From the NCBI GenBank assembly GCA_030268105.1, contig BSDZ01000020.1, positions 264,001 to 328,000 on the forward strand: 64,000 nucleotides of DNA, given 5' to 3'. Position numbers and translations under genes: made by a program. Shown piece after piece: positions 23,171 to 36,050 of the stretch. Every line of letters starts with the position of its first letter. Position 1 is the stretch's first letter. Below the pieces are notes generated by a model that saw only the letters and a program-made list of their open reading frames with translations, was not told the DNA's origin and did not search any database. This DNA is from Volvox africanus. Lineage: Eukaryota > Chlorophyta > Chlorophyceae > Chlamydomonadales > Volvocaceae.

Positions 23171-24752
23171 CGAATGGTGTGTGTGTATGTGTGTGTATGT
23201 ATGTGTTTCTGCGTGCAGCAATATAAATACTAAGCAATAGAACCGTCCCTCCTTCTTTCCCCTCCTCTAGTGGAGTTGCGCGGATAAGGGTGCCGTCATG
23301 CGCAGTCGTTGGGCCGGGAACGCTGGATCTTAGAATGCTCCCTCGGGGATGGGTACGGCTGCGGGGAGGAAGGGGAAGATCGTGTATCTTAGGGTTTCGT
23401 GTATGTGCACATAATGAAGTCACCAACTGAAGGGCGAATGCGCACTTGATATTAATCGTATTTACAGCTCCCGTATCCCGTATAGGGCTAGGTCAGCAGC
23501 CCGGCGGCGCAGGAACGGCGCTCCTGTCAATTCTGGAAATATCGTTTAGGCAAAGAGGTCCCAAGATTTTTAAGACACGCCGCGACTCCTTATCAGGAAG
23601 CAGGTGGTCATCGCGAGCGCAAGACGCCTTTTCCGCGCCGTATGCCTTTTGGCGGGATCCGGTGTTGCTCAGATTAGGACACTGAGTCGTGGGTCGAAAA
23701 GAGTAATGCCGTGCATTCGGTATGCCCTGGGACCGCATCAGACCCACGGGTCGCACGGGGATTCGACCTCGTAGAATCCTAACCTTGTTTGGAATGATGC
23801 CGCCTCCATCAGCTCCGATGGGAGCGGAACTGAGTATGAGATTGAGGAGGTGAAGCAGGATGGTGGTGGTTTGTGGGATGGAGGGAACGGGGAAGAGGTT
23901 CTTGGTCTGAGTGCGGCCCCTCTGTTGGGCGGAGAGCGGAAGCTGCCTATTTAGGAGATATGGAGCTAGGACAATAGGGCGGGTGATATCTTCTAACTAC
24001 TAAGTAATATGCGTTAATGTAATATGTGCTTGCATATGATTTTTCATGTGTTTATAGTTTTTGGAAGAACGTTTCTTTTCAAGTTTCTGCAGGCAATTGT
24101 ACGACAATGATACCACGTAGGGTTTGAACAACGGTTGGTGAAGACAAAAGCCCTAATAATGCTGCCGTACATAATGCTGCGATACGCATCATCAGGGCAT
24201 AAACGATACATCACATACAAAAGAGATCGTGATGTCCGATATCGTTTCGTTCAGTTTAGTCCTGATTCGCCATTTAGTTCGTTCGCCAACTCGACTGCCT
24301 GTCCTGTCCTCATTTCCCCCTACCCCCGCTCACCACGTGTCCTCTCGGCCGCCCTCGGTCCCCCCTCTTCTCCACACCGAACCCAAAGAACCACCCCTGG
24401 ACGCAATCCCATTCTTCTTCTCAGCCCCGTACTGACCAACCAAAAAGAGGGCGAACCAGGGCGTCATCAGAAGTACCCTAAACCTGACCCTCGTAAGGCC
24501 CATAACGCATGCAGGGCGCGCAAGAGGACCAAACCCTTCACCCCCCTCATCTGCCACTGTATTGAAACAGCCGGCTCATACCACCACACGTTACCCGATC
24601 CCCCCTGCTTCGAACCCCCCCCTTCTCGTTTCCCCTCTGCCTACTCTCCTGCGCACTCGCGGGCCGTTTTTGAAGCCCACCCCACTCCCGTCCTCGCTAC
24701 GATCCTCTCGCAGCTCAATGTCAAATCGGACGGTTAGCAAGTTATCCGGTAG
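23171..24752. other. Convergent intergenic region
   Basis: About 1.6 kb between the 3' ends of the SHIPPO and TPR genes. A TGTAA at 24018-24022 could end the SHIPPO transcript. A copy of the dispersed palindrome (GACCCACGGGTC) lies at 23741-23752. No coding exon is supported. Confidence 0.5.
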
Positions 24753-27700
24753 TTAGTTATTGTCCGGCAGTTGCGGTGCCACGGGGGTTGACTCCGCAAT
24801 CGCTCTGACGAGCTGCTGCTTGGACGCCGGCGCAAAGAAGCGAGCCTGGAGGACGGGCGAGAAGGGGGAGCCTGGAGGTCGGGGGATACCCGGATTGGAA
24901 ACCACGTGTGTGTTTTGGAGGGGAGGGAAGAGGAAGGCGGATTGACGGATGGATTGGCACATAGCGCAAATCCCGCATGCGCCAATTGCCGCTTACATGC
25001 GCAAAAAGTTTTGGAGCAGACCGAAGCAACATCACGAATTGCGAAATGCTACAAATCCCCCACACCCTGCTATCGTTGGCCGAGTTAGGTAAACACGAAC
25101 GCGGAAAAACGTTTTGGCGACTCGGAGGGGGATAGACGTGATGATTCAAATAACCGAAAAGTTATGGTGATACTTTTTCACGACGACCTTGGCACCGTCT
25201 GCCGATGTTCCATACCTGCAAGAACATCCGCGCCGCGTCAGCTTTTCGGCCCTTCTCCTTCAGGAAGACGCCCTTCGCCAGGTAGCCGCGGTAGTCCTGG
25301 GGTCGGGAGAGACCGGGAGGGGTTCGGAGGACGATATAAAGATGGGAATATGTATGTAGGTTTGTTAGTTGATTGTTATACGGGAAATTGTGAATTAGTC
25401 GCACGGCTGAGTTGTTGATTGATGATTACAGGTGATGGTAACGGTGCGGACACGCACACGTACACGACTCAGCTACCGGACAAAACTTGATGACGTGTGC
25501 AAAAAAGGTGACAGGTATGAGAGACGTAGGGTACGTACGACAATGATTAACAAATTGTCGTACCTCAGGGAAGGCTTTAATTAACTCGTCGTACGTCGCC
25601 AGCGCGTCTTGGTCGTGGCCCCTCCAGGCGCTGTAAACCTTCGCGGTAAGGAGGTCAACGCCCACGGGGTCCAACGGCCGTACAGCCGCCGACGGTACGG
25701 CATTGCCCGACGCAGCGGTGGCGCCCGAGGATGCAGGAGCCGGCGGCGGCGCTGACTCTGAGGACGTAGATACGGCAGCGCTATCTTCAGTCAGCGGCGG
25801 CGCCGCCAGCATCTCAGGCTCCGCTGCCGCCGCCGCTGCGGCAACGCTGGCCTCTGCCGCTTCAGCACTCGCCACCGCCGCTGCCGCCTCCTCCGCCGCC
25901 GCTACTGCAACTGACACGCTGGTCTCACCACTGCTAGCCGCTGCCTGTTGTGTTCCTTCCTCCTTCTGCCGTACTGCGACTTGCTCGGACTTCCTATGCC
26001 GGAGCTCCTCCCGTACATCCCGTAAGGTGTTAACAGCTTTAGAGTAGTCATTGCTGGCGATGTAGGCATCCACTAATCCTGTCAGCAGTTGCAGATCCGG
26101 CTGAGTCACGACAACAGCCCCGGTAACCGCCTTCTGTTGCAATTCCTGTTGTTCCTGCTGGCGGCGCAACTGTACGGCACGTTCAAAGGCCGGTACGGCT
26201 TTGCGGGGCTGTTGGCTGAGGAGGGAACTCTCTCCCAGCAACCGCCAAATCTCCGCGTCGTTCGGGTTTCTGTTGGCGAGTAAGCGAGTGCGAGTTACAA
26301 GAAATACCAGATTCACGTTTACGGTTGACGAAGATATAAACCAAACGATTTTAAATGTATTTCAGTACATTTATGTTTTCATACACAACGGCATTGTTGC
26401 AATTTATATTTTCAATTATATATTCATTAAAGTATCATATTGATGTTAGATCCCTCCAGGCCCCCATCTGTCCATGTCCCCAATCAGCTCACTCCCAAAA
26501 CGGCGCACTGACAGACCTCACCTCGTGCTCAGCTTCTCCAAAAGGCTCGCCGCCTTGTCGTACTGCAGAAGCCGGGCGTACGACGTCGCCAGGGCCTCCG
26601 CAGCGCCGTCATTGTTGGGGTCCGCCTGTGAGTCACAAAAGTCTCAGTTGCAGCTCAGGGGTTGCAGGGTTTCGGAGGCGCCAGCGGGGGAGGTGGAGAC
26701 TGGCGGGGTAGCGGTCAGTGGGAGAGGAAGAGGTGGCGGGGTAGCGCTTGGGTGTGATTGTGGAATCGGTTGGGAATCAGACGGGCGGAGAGGGGAGGAG
26801 GCCGGGGAAACCACGCACAACGGCATTTGAAGCCGGAACGGACCCGTGGGCCTCAGACACCAGAGCCATGGGAGCCAAGAAAGGCGGAGTCTGTGTGCGG
26901 AATGTCTTTGCTGGACAGGCGGTGGGCCAACCAGGGAGGTCAGAGCAGGGGAAGACGTGTCCGTGTACTTGCTCGATATGGTCTGCAATTTGAGCCCATA
27001 ATCGTACAACACTTAAACCCGTGCCCTGCCCACCACCTGTCCTAACCTCGCCCTGTACTTCGCCCCCCCCGCCCTTTCTCCCCCCTTGTCTCGTTCCCCC
27101 ATATTCCCCGGACCGGTCATCAGGGAACACAACGAAGTTCCCTCGTGCTTCTCCTCTAAGTTTTTTCGGATGTCGTACCTTGAGCTGCTCTTCGTACAGG
27201 GACACCTTGCCCTTTAGGATCTTCTCCTCAATTGGATCCGGTGGAGCCTGTGCCGGCTTGATGCCGGAATATCGGCGAGACGATGGCGCGTAATCCCCAG
27301 CTGCCACCAGAATGAAAATGGCGATGAACACGATGGCCCCGGCTGCAAGGCCCAACTGACTGGGCCCTATGTTGGCGTCCCGGAGCTTCGGATCCGATAT
27401 GTCGCTGGCGGCGGCTCCACCGCCAGCTGCGGTGAGCAGGGTCTGCGATAGCGGCGGTGGATTTGCGTAAATGCCACCTTCGCCGGTGCTGACGCCACCG
27501 TTGGTGGATGGTACGGCATCGAAGATCGCCGGCGTAATTGATGTCGCGGCGTCAGTATCCTGTGTCGCCGCGGCGGCGGCGAGCTCTTTGCCCTGCGCCT
27601 TCAGTGCCTGCAGGCGCGCCATGAACTCATCCTCCTCTTCGGATGGCTGCTCCGGCGCAAGCAGCTTGGTCTGGAACTGAGGTTGAAGTACATCCTGAGA

Positions 27701-27994
27701 TTGCGGCTGGTTGCGCTGTTGATTGGGGATAAGACCCGTGTTGCCAGGCTGTAGCTGCACCCGCTTGGCCTTGCCCTTGCGCCCCCGGGCGGGTCCCTCG
27801 TCGTCACCGGCATGATTGACTGCCGTTGGTTTTGGCTTGCCAAAACCTTTCGCGGCATGGACGACTAACGACAAGCGACGCCAGGGGCCGCTTCGGGCAG
27901 AGGCGACGCCAAGCAGGTGCACTTGCGCGATGGTCGTCAGCGACGGAGGACACCTTTGCAACCTAACGGCCACATTAAGTTTTTGTGACTGCAT
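24753..27994 (-). CDS. Predicted chloroplast membrane TPR protein
   Basis: Five exons (27994-27179, 26625-26522, 26269-25564, 25296-25216, 24845-24753) give 599 residues in frame. The N-terminus (MQSQKLNVAVRLQRC, then an Arg/Ser/Ala-rich stretch to GFGKPK) looks like a chloroplast transit peptide. One transmembrane helix lies at about residues 212-233 (AAGAIVFIAIFILVAAG). A pre-helix around KGKVSLYEEQLK is followed by TPR-like repeats: NNDGAAEALATSYARLLQ, NPNDAEIWRLLGESSLL, DLQLLTGLVDAYIAS, VDLLTAKVYSAW and YRGYLAKGVFLKEKGR. An Ala/Glu-rich spacer splits the repeats. It ends with ARFFAPASKQQLV, a tail common in plastid TPR proteins. Its role is probably as a scaffold in the thylakoid or envelope membrane; the partner is unknown. 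Confidence 0.82.
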
Positions 27995-28336
27995 TATGAT
28001 GTAAATGCAAAATTCAGCGCAGCCTCAGCAACCTAAGCTGACGATGCGCAAGTGCGACGACCTCTTACCAGCGATCAAAGGCCAATTATGAAATTGCATG
28101 GGTTCTTTTAATTCATTCAAAAGGGCTCAACAGATTAAACCACCTTCAAGGCTGCCCATATGGTATTCGCCGAAGTCTGCGGTTTAGATCGAAAGAGTAC
28201 GGCATTCAGACCAAGAAGTCATCATGTCTTCATTTTCTGGGCCAAAGAGAGTGGTGGAACTCTTTCTTATTGTTATTCATTTTGCTTGGCATTCATATTA
28301 TTGCTTTGGTCTAGTCCCATAAAAACGTTGGAAAAG
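27995..28336. promoter_or_regulatory. Short bidirectional promoter region between two TPR genes
   Basis: Only 342 bases separate the start codons of two divergent genes, both encoding predicted plastid TPR proteins. The spacer is AT-rich relative to the exons. It must hold both 5' UTRs and core promoters, so shared control is likely. Confidence 0.55.
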
Positions 28337-30784
28337 ATGCTTAGCGTGGCACCAAGCGCCTGCGGATTTGCGAGCAGTCAGATTATTTCCGGACGGAGGT
28401 GAGTATCATCATAACATATATTAACTCAAAATACCCATCTGGGACGTTTGATCAAACCCCCAAAAGTGGAATCTATGCCTCTCGATGAAAGAAAGCTTTC
28501 GGAGTCCGGTCTCTTGACCTTGACGTCCCTGCAACCGGCATGTATATTCTGATTCCACTCCAATTTTTTTACCTGCGTGACCTTGCCGGGCTCGTCCGGG
28601 CTCTCGGACCTGAAGACCCCTGACGTTCCCGGGGTCGCTTGTTCTAACTCTCACGGATCACGGCCATTGGGCCGTCCCCTTATCCGCAACCTTCCCCTCC
28701 CTGGACTCCTTCCTCTGTCGTACCGCCACAGAGCACCATTCGTCGCCGCGCGGCCCGACGTAGGCCCCACTCCAGTGCCCTCCCGGTCCAGGCAGGAGCG
28801 CCTAACGCCGGCGGTTTCGGAGCAGTATGGATTCCACAGCCGCAGCCCCGGGGCGGCAACCCTCGTGTCGCCGCTTCGCGCTGCGGAGTCTGACCCTCTG
28901 TCCGCCGCAGACGATCCGGACACCGCCCGTGAAGCCATTGAGCTCGGGAACAAGTTCGCGCAGGCTGGCAGGTGTGTGTGTGTGTGTGTGTATGTGTGTG
29001 TGTGCATATATATGTATGTATATGTGTGTATGTGTTTGGCAGATTTTAGGGGCGCGGGCGTGGGCGAATGTGTAGCTGTGTTCGCACGAATGAGCTTACG
29101 CAGGGGAGAGTAGGGGAGGGCACGTTCGTTTCCCTCACGCCCGGGTGAGTTTCGATTGACTGTTCTCAGCGCGCATGTACCGGCTCACATCTGTCTCGTT
29201 TCGATTACCTTTCCGAACATTGCATTCACTTGTGTGCAGCTTCTTCAGCTTCTCCAGCTTCTTCAGGAGCTCCTCATGTCCCACCGTTCATCTCGACTCG
29301 ATTGGTTACATCCAGATTAACAAATTTCGAATCCAAATCTAATCTGATTTCAAATCTGAATCCGAATCCAATCCCAACCCGCTCAGGTGGCAGGAGGCGC
29401 TGTCGGTGTACGAGAAAGCTCTCACGCTCCCGGGAACTGGATTGAAGCGCTACAGGTAAGCCAATGTACGAATAGTGCGCGTTCTTCGTACATGGCGTAT
29501 GTATTCCGTATGTGTAGTACATTATTATTTCCAATCGCCATAAGGCCCGCCATAAGGCCGGAAGGGCTTTGGCGGGAGAGGGGTGTACACCAGAGACCTG
29601 GTAGTGCTGTAGAGATGAAGATGTTGCTGAAGAGTACCACCAATAACCACGGGTGCCGGAGGGTCCGGTGGTGGCAGTCTGGCCTTGGGTTTCGGAGGGA
29701 GAAGGGAGGAGGGCTGGTACAGACTCGTCCGTCCTTCGTGTCGTTTCCGTACACACGACGCCGGACATCCAGATTGCAACGCTACCGACCCGACCCGACC
29801 CGACCTGACCCAAACGAACAAACGAACTGACAGGGACAAGCCCCGACTGATTAGCGACGGGGAGCGCTCCGCGGCCCTGTTCAACATCGCATGTTGTCAG
29901 GCGCAGCTGGGGGACATGCGCAGTGGACTGGTGGCTTTGGCGGGTGAGTGTACGGGTTTGTGCACGTCCGCGTGTGTGTATGTATGTGTTTGTGTGTGTA
30001 TGCACGCACATATGTGAATTTGCGTCTGGTTGGTGGTTGGGTGGCGGAATACAGTAGGGTCATAAGTCCCATGGGCCATGCACACGGGGCCACTCACCGG
30101 TCCCATGGGTCGATAGGGCGAGCAAGGTGGGCACTGGGTTTCGTAATTCGTGCAGACGTGCAGACGGGAGACGGCGTTGCCCTCTGCCGCTCACCGCGTC
30201 CGAAGAGTTCCAGATCTTTCTTGGGTCCGAGATAATACCGGAACGTCCGGATCTGGATCTGGATCTTAGTGCCCTCCCATATTACCCTGGCATCAGGTTG
30301 CCTGGAGCTAGGGTACGACGATTTCGCGCAGCTGCGGTCGGATCCGGATTTGGAACCGTTGCGCAAGGATGAACGGTTTGAGGTGCGTTAGTTGACCGTT
30401 GGATTCGCAAGCACCCGAGAGTACTTTTGGAGATGGTCATCGTGTGTGAATGTGATCGCGGAAGTCCGCCCCTGCCCAAGTATTGTACTTTTATGTACTA
30501 TGTACAACATTTTTCCGTACATGCGTAGGAGGTGCGCAACGTCCAAATAGGCTCCTCTGAACGGATCCGCACCCCTTCCCTGTACTCGTGTTGATTTTCC
30601 TAAACTTTACCATCCGCTGCTGTTACTATACGCCGTATTAATTATACGACAACAAAGATAACGCCGCCACCGCCACCGCCTCCTTGTAAAACCGGGCACC
30701 TTGCAGGGGTTGCTGAAGCGGTTCGAGCGGCCCTCTGGCTCCCTGGCCAGCTTCATGGGCGGGCTCTTCGGCGGAAAAAAGTGA
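28337..30784 (+). CDS. Small predicted chloroplast TPR protein
   Basis: Six exons (28337-28398, 28792-28971, 29387-29455, 29834-29943, 30297-30382, 30707-30784) give 194 residues. The first 60 or so residues are basic and Ser/Ala-rich (MLSVAPSACGFASSQ, later YGFHSRSPGAATLVSPLR), like a transit peptide. Two TPR-like hairpins follow: AREAIELGNKFAQAGRWQEAL and RSAALFNIACCQAQLGD. A region GYDDFAQLRSDPDLEPLR then resembles the end of plant plastid TPR proteins in which an Asp-Pro-Asp-Leu segment follows the repeats. It ends with a Gly/Phe-rich tail (SFMGGLFGGKK). The acceptor of exon 2 (28791) was chosen because it alone keeps phase after a pyrimidine-rich stretch. Role and partner are unknown; a photosystem assembly scaffold is a guess. 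Confidence 0.78.
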
Positions 30785-32108
30785 CGGAGGGGGGGGGGGA
30801 GGGAAAGAGGGCGGGTTTGACAACTTTTGGAAGCCGAAGGTGTGATGAGAAGCAAAGATGGATTGGAAGTGCTGAAAGGCACTAAGCGGTGGGGGGAAGT
30901 GGAAATCGGTCGTGACGGGCGGTGGCCGGTGAGGTTGTGGAGGTGTAGCAGAGGAGGTGTCAACGCAGGTGGGGAGATGGAGGGGGCCTGATTGTGTGGG
31001 GAGCTGGCGGTGGTCCGCGTCTTCTGGTTGATGGTGGGTTTGCTGTCGGAGTCCGCAGCATCGTGGCCCGGAGTGAGTGGCGGCCCCCTTGATGAGGATG
31101 GTGAGGAAGAGGAGGATGGGGGTCGTGTAGGGTAACGGGTACGGGAGCAGGTAGCTTAGAACCTATATGACTGATAATGTGTACGGCATCGGACTATCCT
31201 CTACAGAATGCAGACACTAGCGCCGTACATCCTTCCTGCCAATATCTTACATGGTGGCTGTCATCCATCAGCAATGTCGGCGGCAGGGGAAAAGCCTCCG
31301 GTGTGATAAGGCCCTTCTTCGTTTTGAGTCGTATTTTAACACTTTCATGCTCGTCGCAAGGATTTATTTTGCAGAGCTTTTTTCCCTGCCTGGGAAAACA
31401 TTTCCGTATTGATATATTGCCGTACTAATATCGCCGCATAATTAGTGCGCCGAATCACAATCACTGGCTCATAATCACCCAGGAGGATGCGGAGGGTTTC
31501 GGAGCCGACCACAAACGTTCTAGCTAGCTTCTCGAGTCAAACTCGAACGTCGTATGCGAGCGTGTGTTTGTTTGATCTGATCCATCTCGTCAGTACCCAG
31601 CTCGCGTTACCACCAGAGCCACACCCCACCACATCTTAGCCCAAAACCCGGGGGAGGGCGCACGGGCGGGAGTTATTAATCGCTATCAATGCCGGGTCAA
31701 AGCACTAGCCAGGTAATGCAACAACGGCAGATACCGAGCCATACCCCACCTGCCACCAAACTGGCTGTGAGAACACGCACGCGACAGTCGTACAACCAAT
31801 CCGTAAATAATTCCATATCTTCATCGCCATAATCCCGACATCTCTGCCACTCCTACGAAATTTTGTTTCAATGATGATTGGCCAGGCCATCTCCGTCATG
31901 AGATCTGCCGTACGCTCACGAGAGTCCCAGCCCTCACTCCGACACTTCTTGGGAATTGCTGTCTGTAGTGTACCCCAAAACACGAGCGCGTCCTCCCACC
32001 CTACTCCACTCCACCGCACCCCACCCCATCCCGTACTTCAAGCATGATGACGCCGATCGCCGATCGTCAAAACCTTCCGTACAAAACAAATTTCAACGAT
32101 CCAGATGG
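30785..32108. other. Convergent intergenic region
   Basis: About 1.3 kb between the small TPR gene and the dehydrogenase gene. TTACA (TGTAA on the minus strand) at 31247-31251 could serve the dehydrogenase transcript. No coding exon is supported. Confidence 0.45.
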
Positions 32109-34121
32109 TCACCATGGGATCTCCGTCCCCTTGTACGACATGAACCTGCCGTTGAGGGGCGCCTCTGATTCCATAACCGCCATCAACCCGGTGGTGCTTT
32201 CCTCGACATCGATCCATCCGTTGCCACCTGCGGGCGGGACTACGACCTTTTGTTGGGGCCACGCAGTCGAGACCAAAATATCCCCCCCATCCGCACCCCC
32301 TGCCTCACCCTAACCCCCACCCCCACCACCCTGTAACGGCACCTGCCCACCATTTGGTGAGAGGATTGGAAAGGAGCAGCTCCTTTAGGTGCAATCGACA
32401 GACAGACGGACAAAACGCCCCCAAAGGACAACACACGTGGGTGGCCCTCTTTCTCAATGCCTCCCACATACACAGTGCCTCCCACATAAGCCCCACTTAC
32501 CGGTCATGTCTGTCTTAACGTAACCCGGGTGCAGCGCCACGACCTCAATGCCCTGGGCAGCCAGATCCCGAGCCAATGTGGTGCTGATCACATTCAACGC
32601 CGCCTTGGAGGCCCTGCGGCGGAAAGGGAGGGGTGAGGGAGGGGTGAGGGAGGGTGAAGGAGGAGTGAGGGGCTGCTGGTAGCTCGCTGGTCGCTGGTTC
32701 AGCGGGGCGGTGGGTGGGTCGGTTGGGCCACTTGAGTCAGTTGTGTCAGTTGGGTTCTGTTCAACAAGCTTGACAGCGCTAATGGGGGGGGAGAAAGAGA
32801 CGAAACCAGTGTAGGAAAAAGGCGGCAGACAGCTCATCCCGGGTCATCCCGGGTCGTTAGCGCCGCCATTTGCAGTTTGGAAGGCAAGTGAGCCCCACGT
32901 GTGCGTCTGCGGGTGAATGGGACGGATGAGTGGATGCCGGGTGGCGAGGCTGCAGCAGGTGGGCGCTGTTCAGAACTGAAGGTAAGGTGTACGGCGTTTC
33001 CTTTCCCGCCACGAGTCGTCCATGTCGTACCTGTACGGAAAGCCGCCCTTGGTGATGGCGGAGACGGTGGGATCGGTGTTGGACCCCACGATGGACGACA
33101 CGTTGGCGATCAGGGTTTTGCCCCCGGGCGCTTCGGGAGACCCACCAAGCAGCTCCTGTACGGCGCAATGGCAGCAGCAGCAGCAGCCAGGGGGGGGGAG
33201 AGGCGGTGCTGTCACATTCCAAAGCTGCAAGAGGTGGTGGCTCGCTCGTTAGCGGACTTGAAGAAAGCCGGTCGCAATTAAGTTGTAAAGAATCCTTCAG
33301 AAGCCATGAAGGAGATCAGAGACTCACGGGTAAGTGGAGTCAGCAGACGCAGTTTGGAAGGTTAGGATGTTTGGTTTAAGGAAATAGGATTTGGTTGGGA
33401 AATTGGTACGACATACCTGCTTTAGTAATTCTTGTATGACAAAAAATGGTCCCATGGTGTTAGATCGGAAAGCGAATAGGAAGTCCTCATCCTCAAAGTG
33501 CGGCAGGTTGAGACGCCTGCCGTACACCCCTGCATTGTTGACTAGTACCTGCGGAAGTGATGATTACGAAGGCGCGAGGATAATGCCGTACAATTTCGTA
33601 CAGTGATGTGCAGTAACATACGCAAGTTTCGAAGAAAGGGGGGAGGCAATCAGCAAGACACACAGAATTGGTGCCAGGCGAACGAGATCCCTCAAACCGT
33701 ACAACTGTAGGACGTTATAAGTCCTTGTCGATTGGCACAGCCGGCCAACTTACATCAACATGCTTCGTAACCTTTTGCTGCTTTATTTGTTGCGCCCAGG
33801 CAGTAATGCTGGAGGTGGTGCTTGTATCCAGGTCGGTCAGGATGAGATGCTCCGGGTACTGCTTGTGCAGTTCGTGTAAATGAGTGGCTTCAGAAGACTT
33901 GCGACTGGTAGCGATGACTAAATTGTCGCGGGCTAGAAATTTTTTTACAAGACCCAGTCCAATGCCCCTGCATGCAATCGAGTAGTCCGCGATAATTTAC
34001 AGAAAAACCGTGATCGTTGATCTGAGTAGATTGATTAATCCTCATATCCAGTTAATACATCGCACGTGTACCTGCTTCCGCCAGTGACCACGACCGTCTT
34101 TCCAGTGATTGGATTCGCCAT
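32109..34121 (-). CDS. Short-chain dehydrogenase/reductase (classical SDR)
   Basis: Six exons (34121-34072, 33967-33754, 33548-33417, 33155-33031, 32613-32501, 32227-32109) give 250 residues, the usual classical SDR length. Visible motifs are the nucleotide-binding TGGSRGIG (13-20), the structural NNAG (92-95), the catalytic serine in IANVSSIVG (about 152), YRASK as the catalytic YxxxK (173-177), and the HPGYVKTDM loop typical of the family. It ends with NGRFMSYKGTEIPW. The substrate cannot be read from the sequence; the closest style is the carbonyl reductase-like SDRs that end with a short C-terminal segment of this kind. There is no clear targeting peptide, so a cytosolic enzyme is likely. 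All exon junctions keep phase. Confidence 0.9.
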
Positions 34122-35606
34122 GATTGTTGACACAGCAGCGTAATATAGGTGGATTGAGGTATGGATTATGTCAAGCTATTGGGACCCTAAATTTTATTGC
34201 AATTGTAAGCTGTTATGAAAAAATGTTGAGGCTTGTGTGTCCGCCCAACGTTGTACAAACTACCATCAACTCCACGCTTGCTGTACAGTATTTTAGGCGC
34301 TTAGGAAGCAGCAAAAATGTTACCGATACAGTTCTCTATTATGGATATACTATCGCGTCAATGGTTACGTCAAGAAATATCCACCTTTTGCCAATCAGTG
34401 TTGACCACGATACTTGCTGCGTAATTCACATGACAAATGCAGTCAGGCAAATGCAGATTCAGTCACTTATCAACGGTGTGGACTTTTATTTGGGAATCTT
34501 ACAGTTGATTCATATATTCAGGACGGATTGGGGCAAAGCTGGGGAAGGTTCGTCCTGGTGAAGCCGGGCTAATTCCAGATCCGCTTCAATTATTTCTAAA
34601 TTATTCGTTATCTGCTAACCCTAAGGTATAAGATACTCATCAGATACCCAGGTATTCATGTACCCATGTGCCTGGGGTACCTAAGTACCCCTACGTTTAA
34701 GTAGTTGTAGTAGCAGAGGGTGGGAGGAAGAAGAGTGGAGTCAGAACGGCTCGACAGCAACGGTCGTCTCCCGAACGTCTTCCTACACAACGATGGGCGT
34801 ATGGGCCCAGCATAACAGGCGCCCTGGTCTATCCCTTTCTGCAGCAGACCACTAGTTCGACCCACTTGGGAACGTCATGTCGCTTTCACGCACCACACCC
34901 CGCTCACTCAGTCCTCTACCGCCACGGTTCGCAGCCCACCCAGCCATAGCTATCTGCCCTCACGCAGGTCTCCAGAGGTCTCTGCCCGCTCACCGTACAA
35001 ACCCGCGCCATGTACTGCATGGAGCAGAAGTATTCGGTGTCATCCAGCACAGGACCGCAAAGCACCACACAGCACAACACAGCACATACAGGACAGAGGC
35101 TGCATTGGAACAATTTATGTACCTTTCATTCATTAACTCCATTCCTACAGTCTTAAATATGGATACCTAGGGGGTGGGGAATCCGAAATGATGTCAGCTG
35201 CTTTGTGCACATCTTCCAGGTAGGCCTTACTCCGCGTACTTGGGCGGATACGACAGATAAAGATGCGGTATAGAACTACTATTCGCGCCACAAGTCAGCT
35301 TGGCTATCTGGCTGCCACCAACCACCGCTGCCGCCGCCGTCTATCTACCTACCTATCTATCGTCACTGGTGTAATCGCCACATTCGTACTGCCCGGCGTG
35401 CCCGCTGCAAGTTCCGCCATTCTTCGGCACTTTGTATGTGCCGCCCTTCATAGCCAAAAAACATCCGACATAACGATCTTGCTGACTTCACGATTCGAGC
35501 GTGTTAACCAAGTGCCCTGGCATGGTTGTACTTCTGCACTTGGTTCCCAGCCTCACAAATGCTTTAGTCGTACAACAAGGGTGCCTGCAAGTGGAGGGGT
35601 TACACC
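34122..35606. other. Intergenic region upstream of the SDR gene
   Basis: About 1.5 kb. The first 450 bases are AT-rich and should include the SDR promoter. A 145-codon frame on the plus strand (34124-34561) has no codon bias or motif. No gene is supported. Confidence 0.45.
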
Positions 35607-36012
35607 TCACGGGTCATCGCCTCCAGCAAAGGTCCGGAGCAGCTGGTTAGAAGGTCTTTTCTTCGTACGGTCAGCAGTGCCGCCGCCACCGCCACTACGA
35701 TCCCGACTCGGACCGCTGACTCCGCCTCCCAAAATCATGAACACAGCTGAGCTACTGCTGCTGCCGTCAACGCCGGTGACCAGCAGTGTACCGGAATCGG
35801 TATTGCTGCTGCCGCTACTGCCGCTGCTGCCTCGTCGTGCGAGCCCATGGATGCCCAGGGCGGTACCGGAATCCGTAACCCGCTGTACCCGCACGACACG
35901 GTGTTGTACGCCGTAGCCGGGGATAAGGCCCGCGAGGCGATCGTACGGATTTGGTGGGGGTCTCAGGAACTGGGCACAGACGAGAGCAATGGCCCCCTGC
36001 CAATTAAGGATT

Positions 36013-36050
<38 letters not shown>

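Noticed and set aside
24135..24737. 200-codon plus-strand frame between convergent genes
   Set aside because: It is rich in Pro, Ser and His with no motif or codon bias and lies in the likely 3' region of the TPR gene on the other strand.
34124..34561. 145-codon plus-strand frame upstream of the SDR gene
   Set aside because: It is AT-rich with mixed third positions, shows no family resemblance and overlaps the expected promoter of the SDR gene.
35263..35916. 217-codon plus-strand frame
   Set aside because: Its GC-rich half is antisense to the proposed membrane-protein exon, and the rest is AT-rich without motifs.
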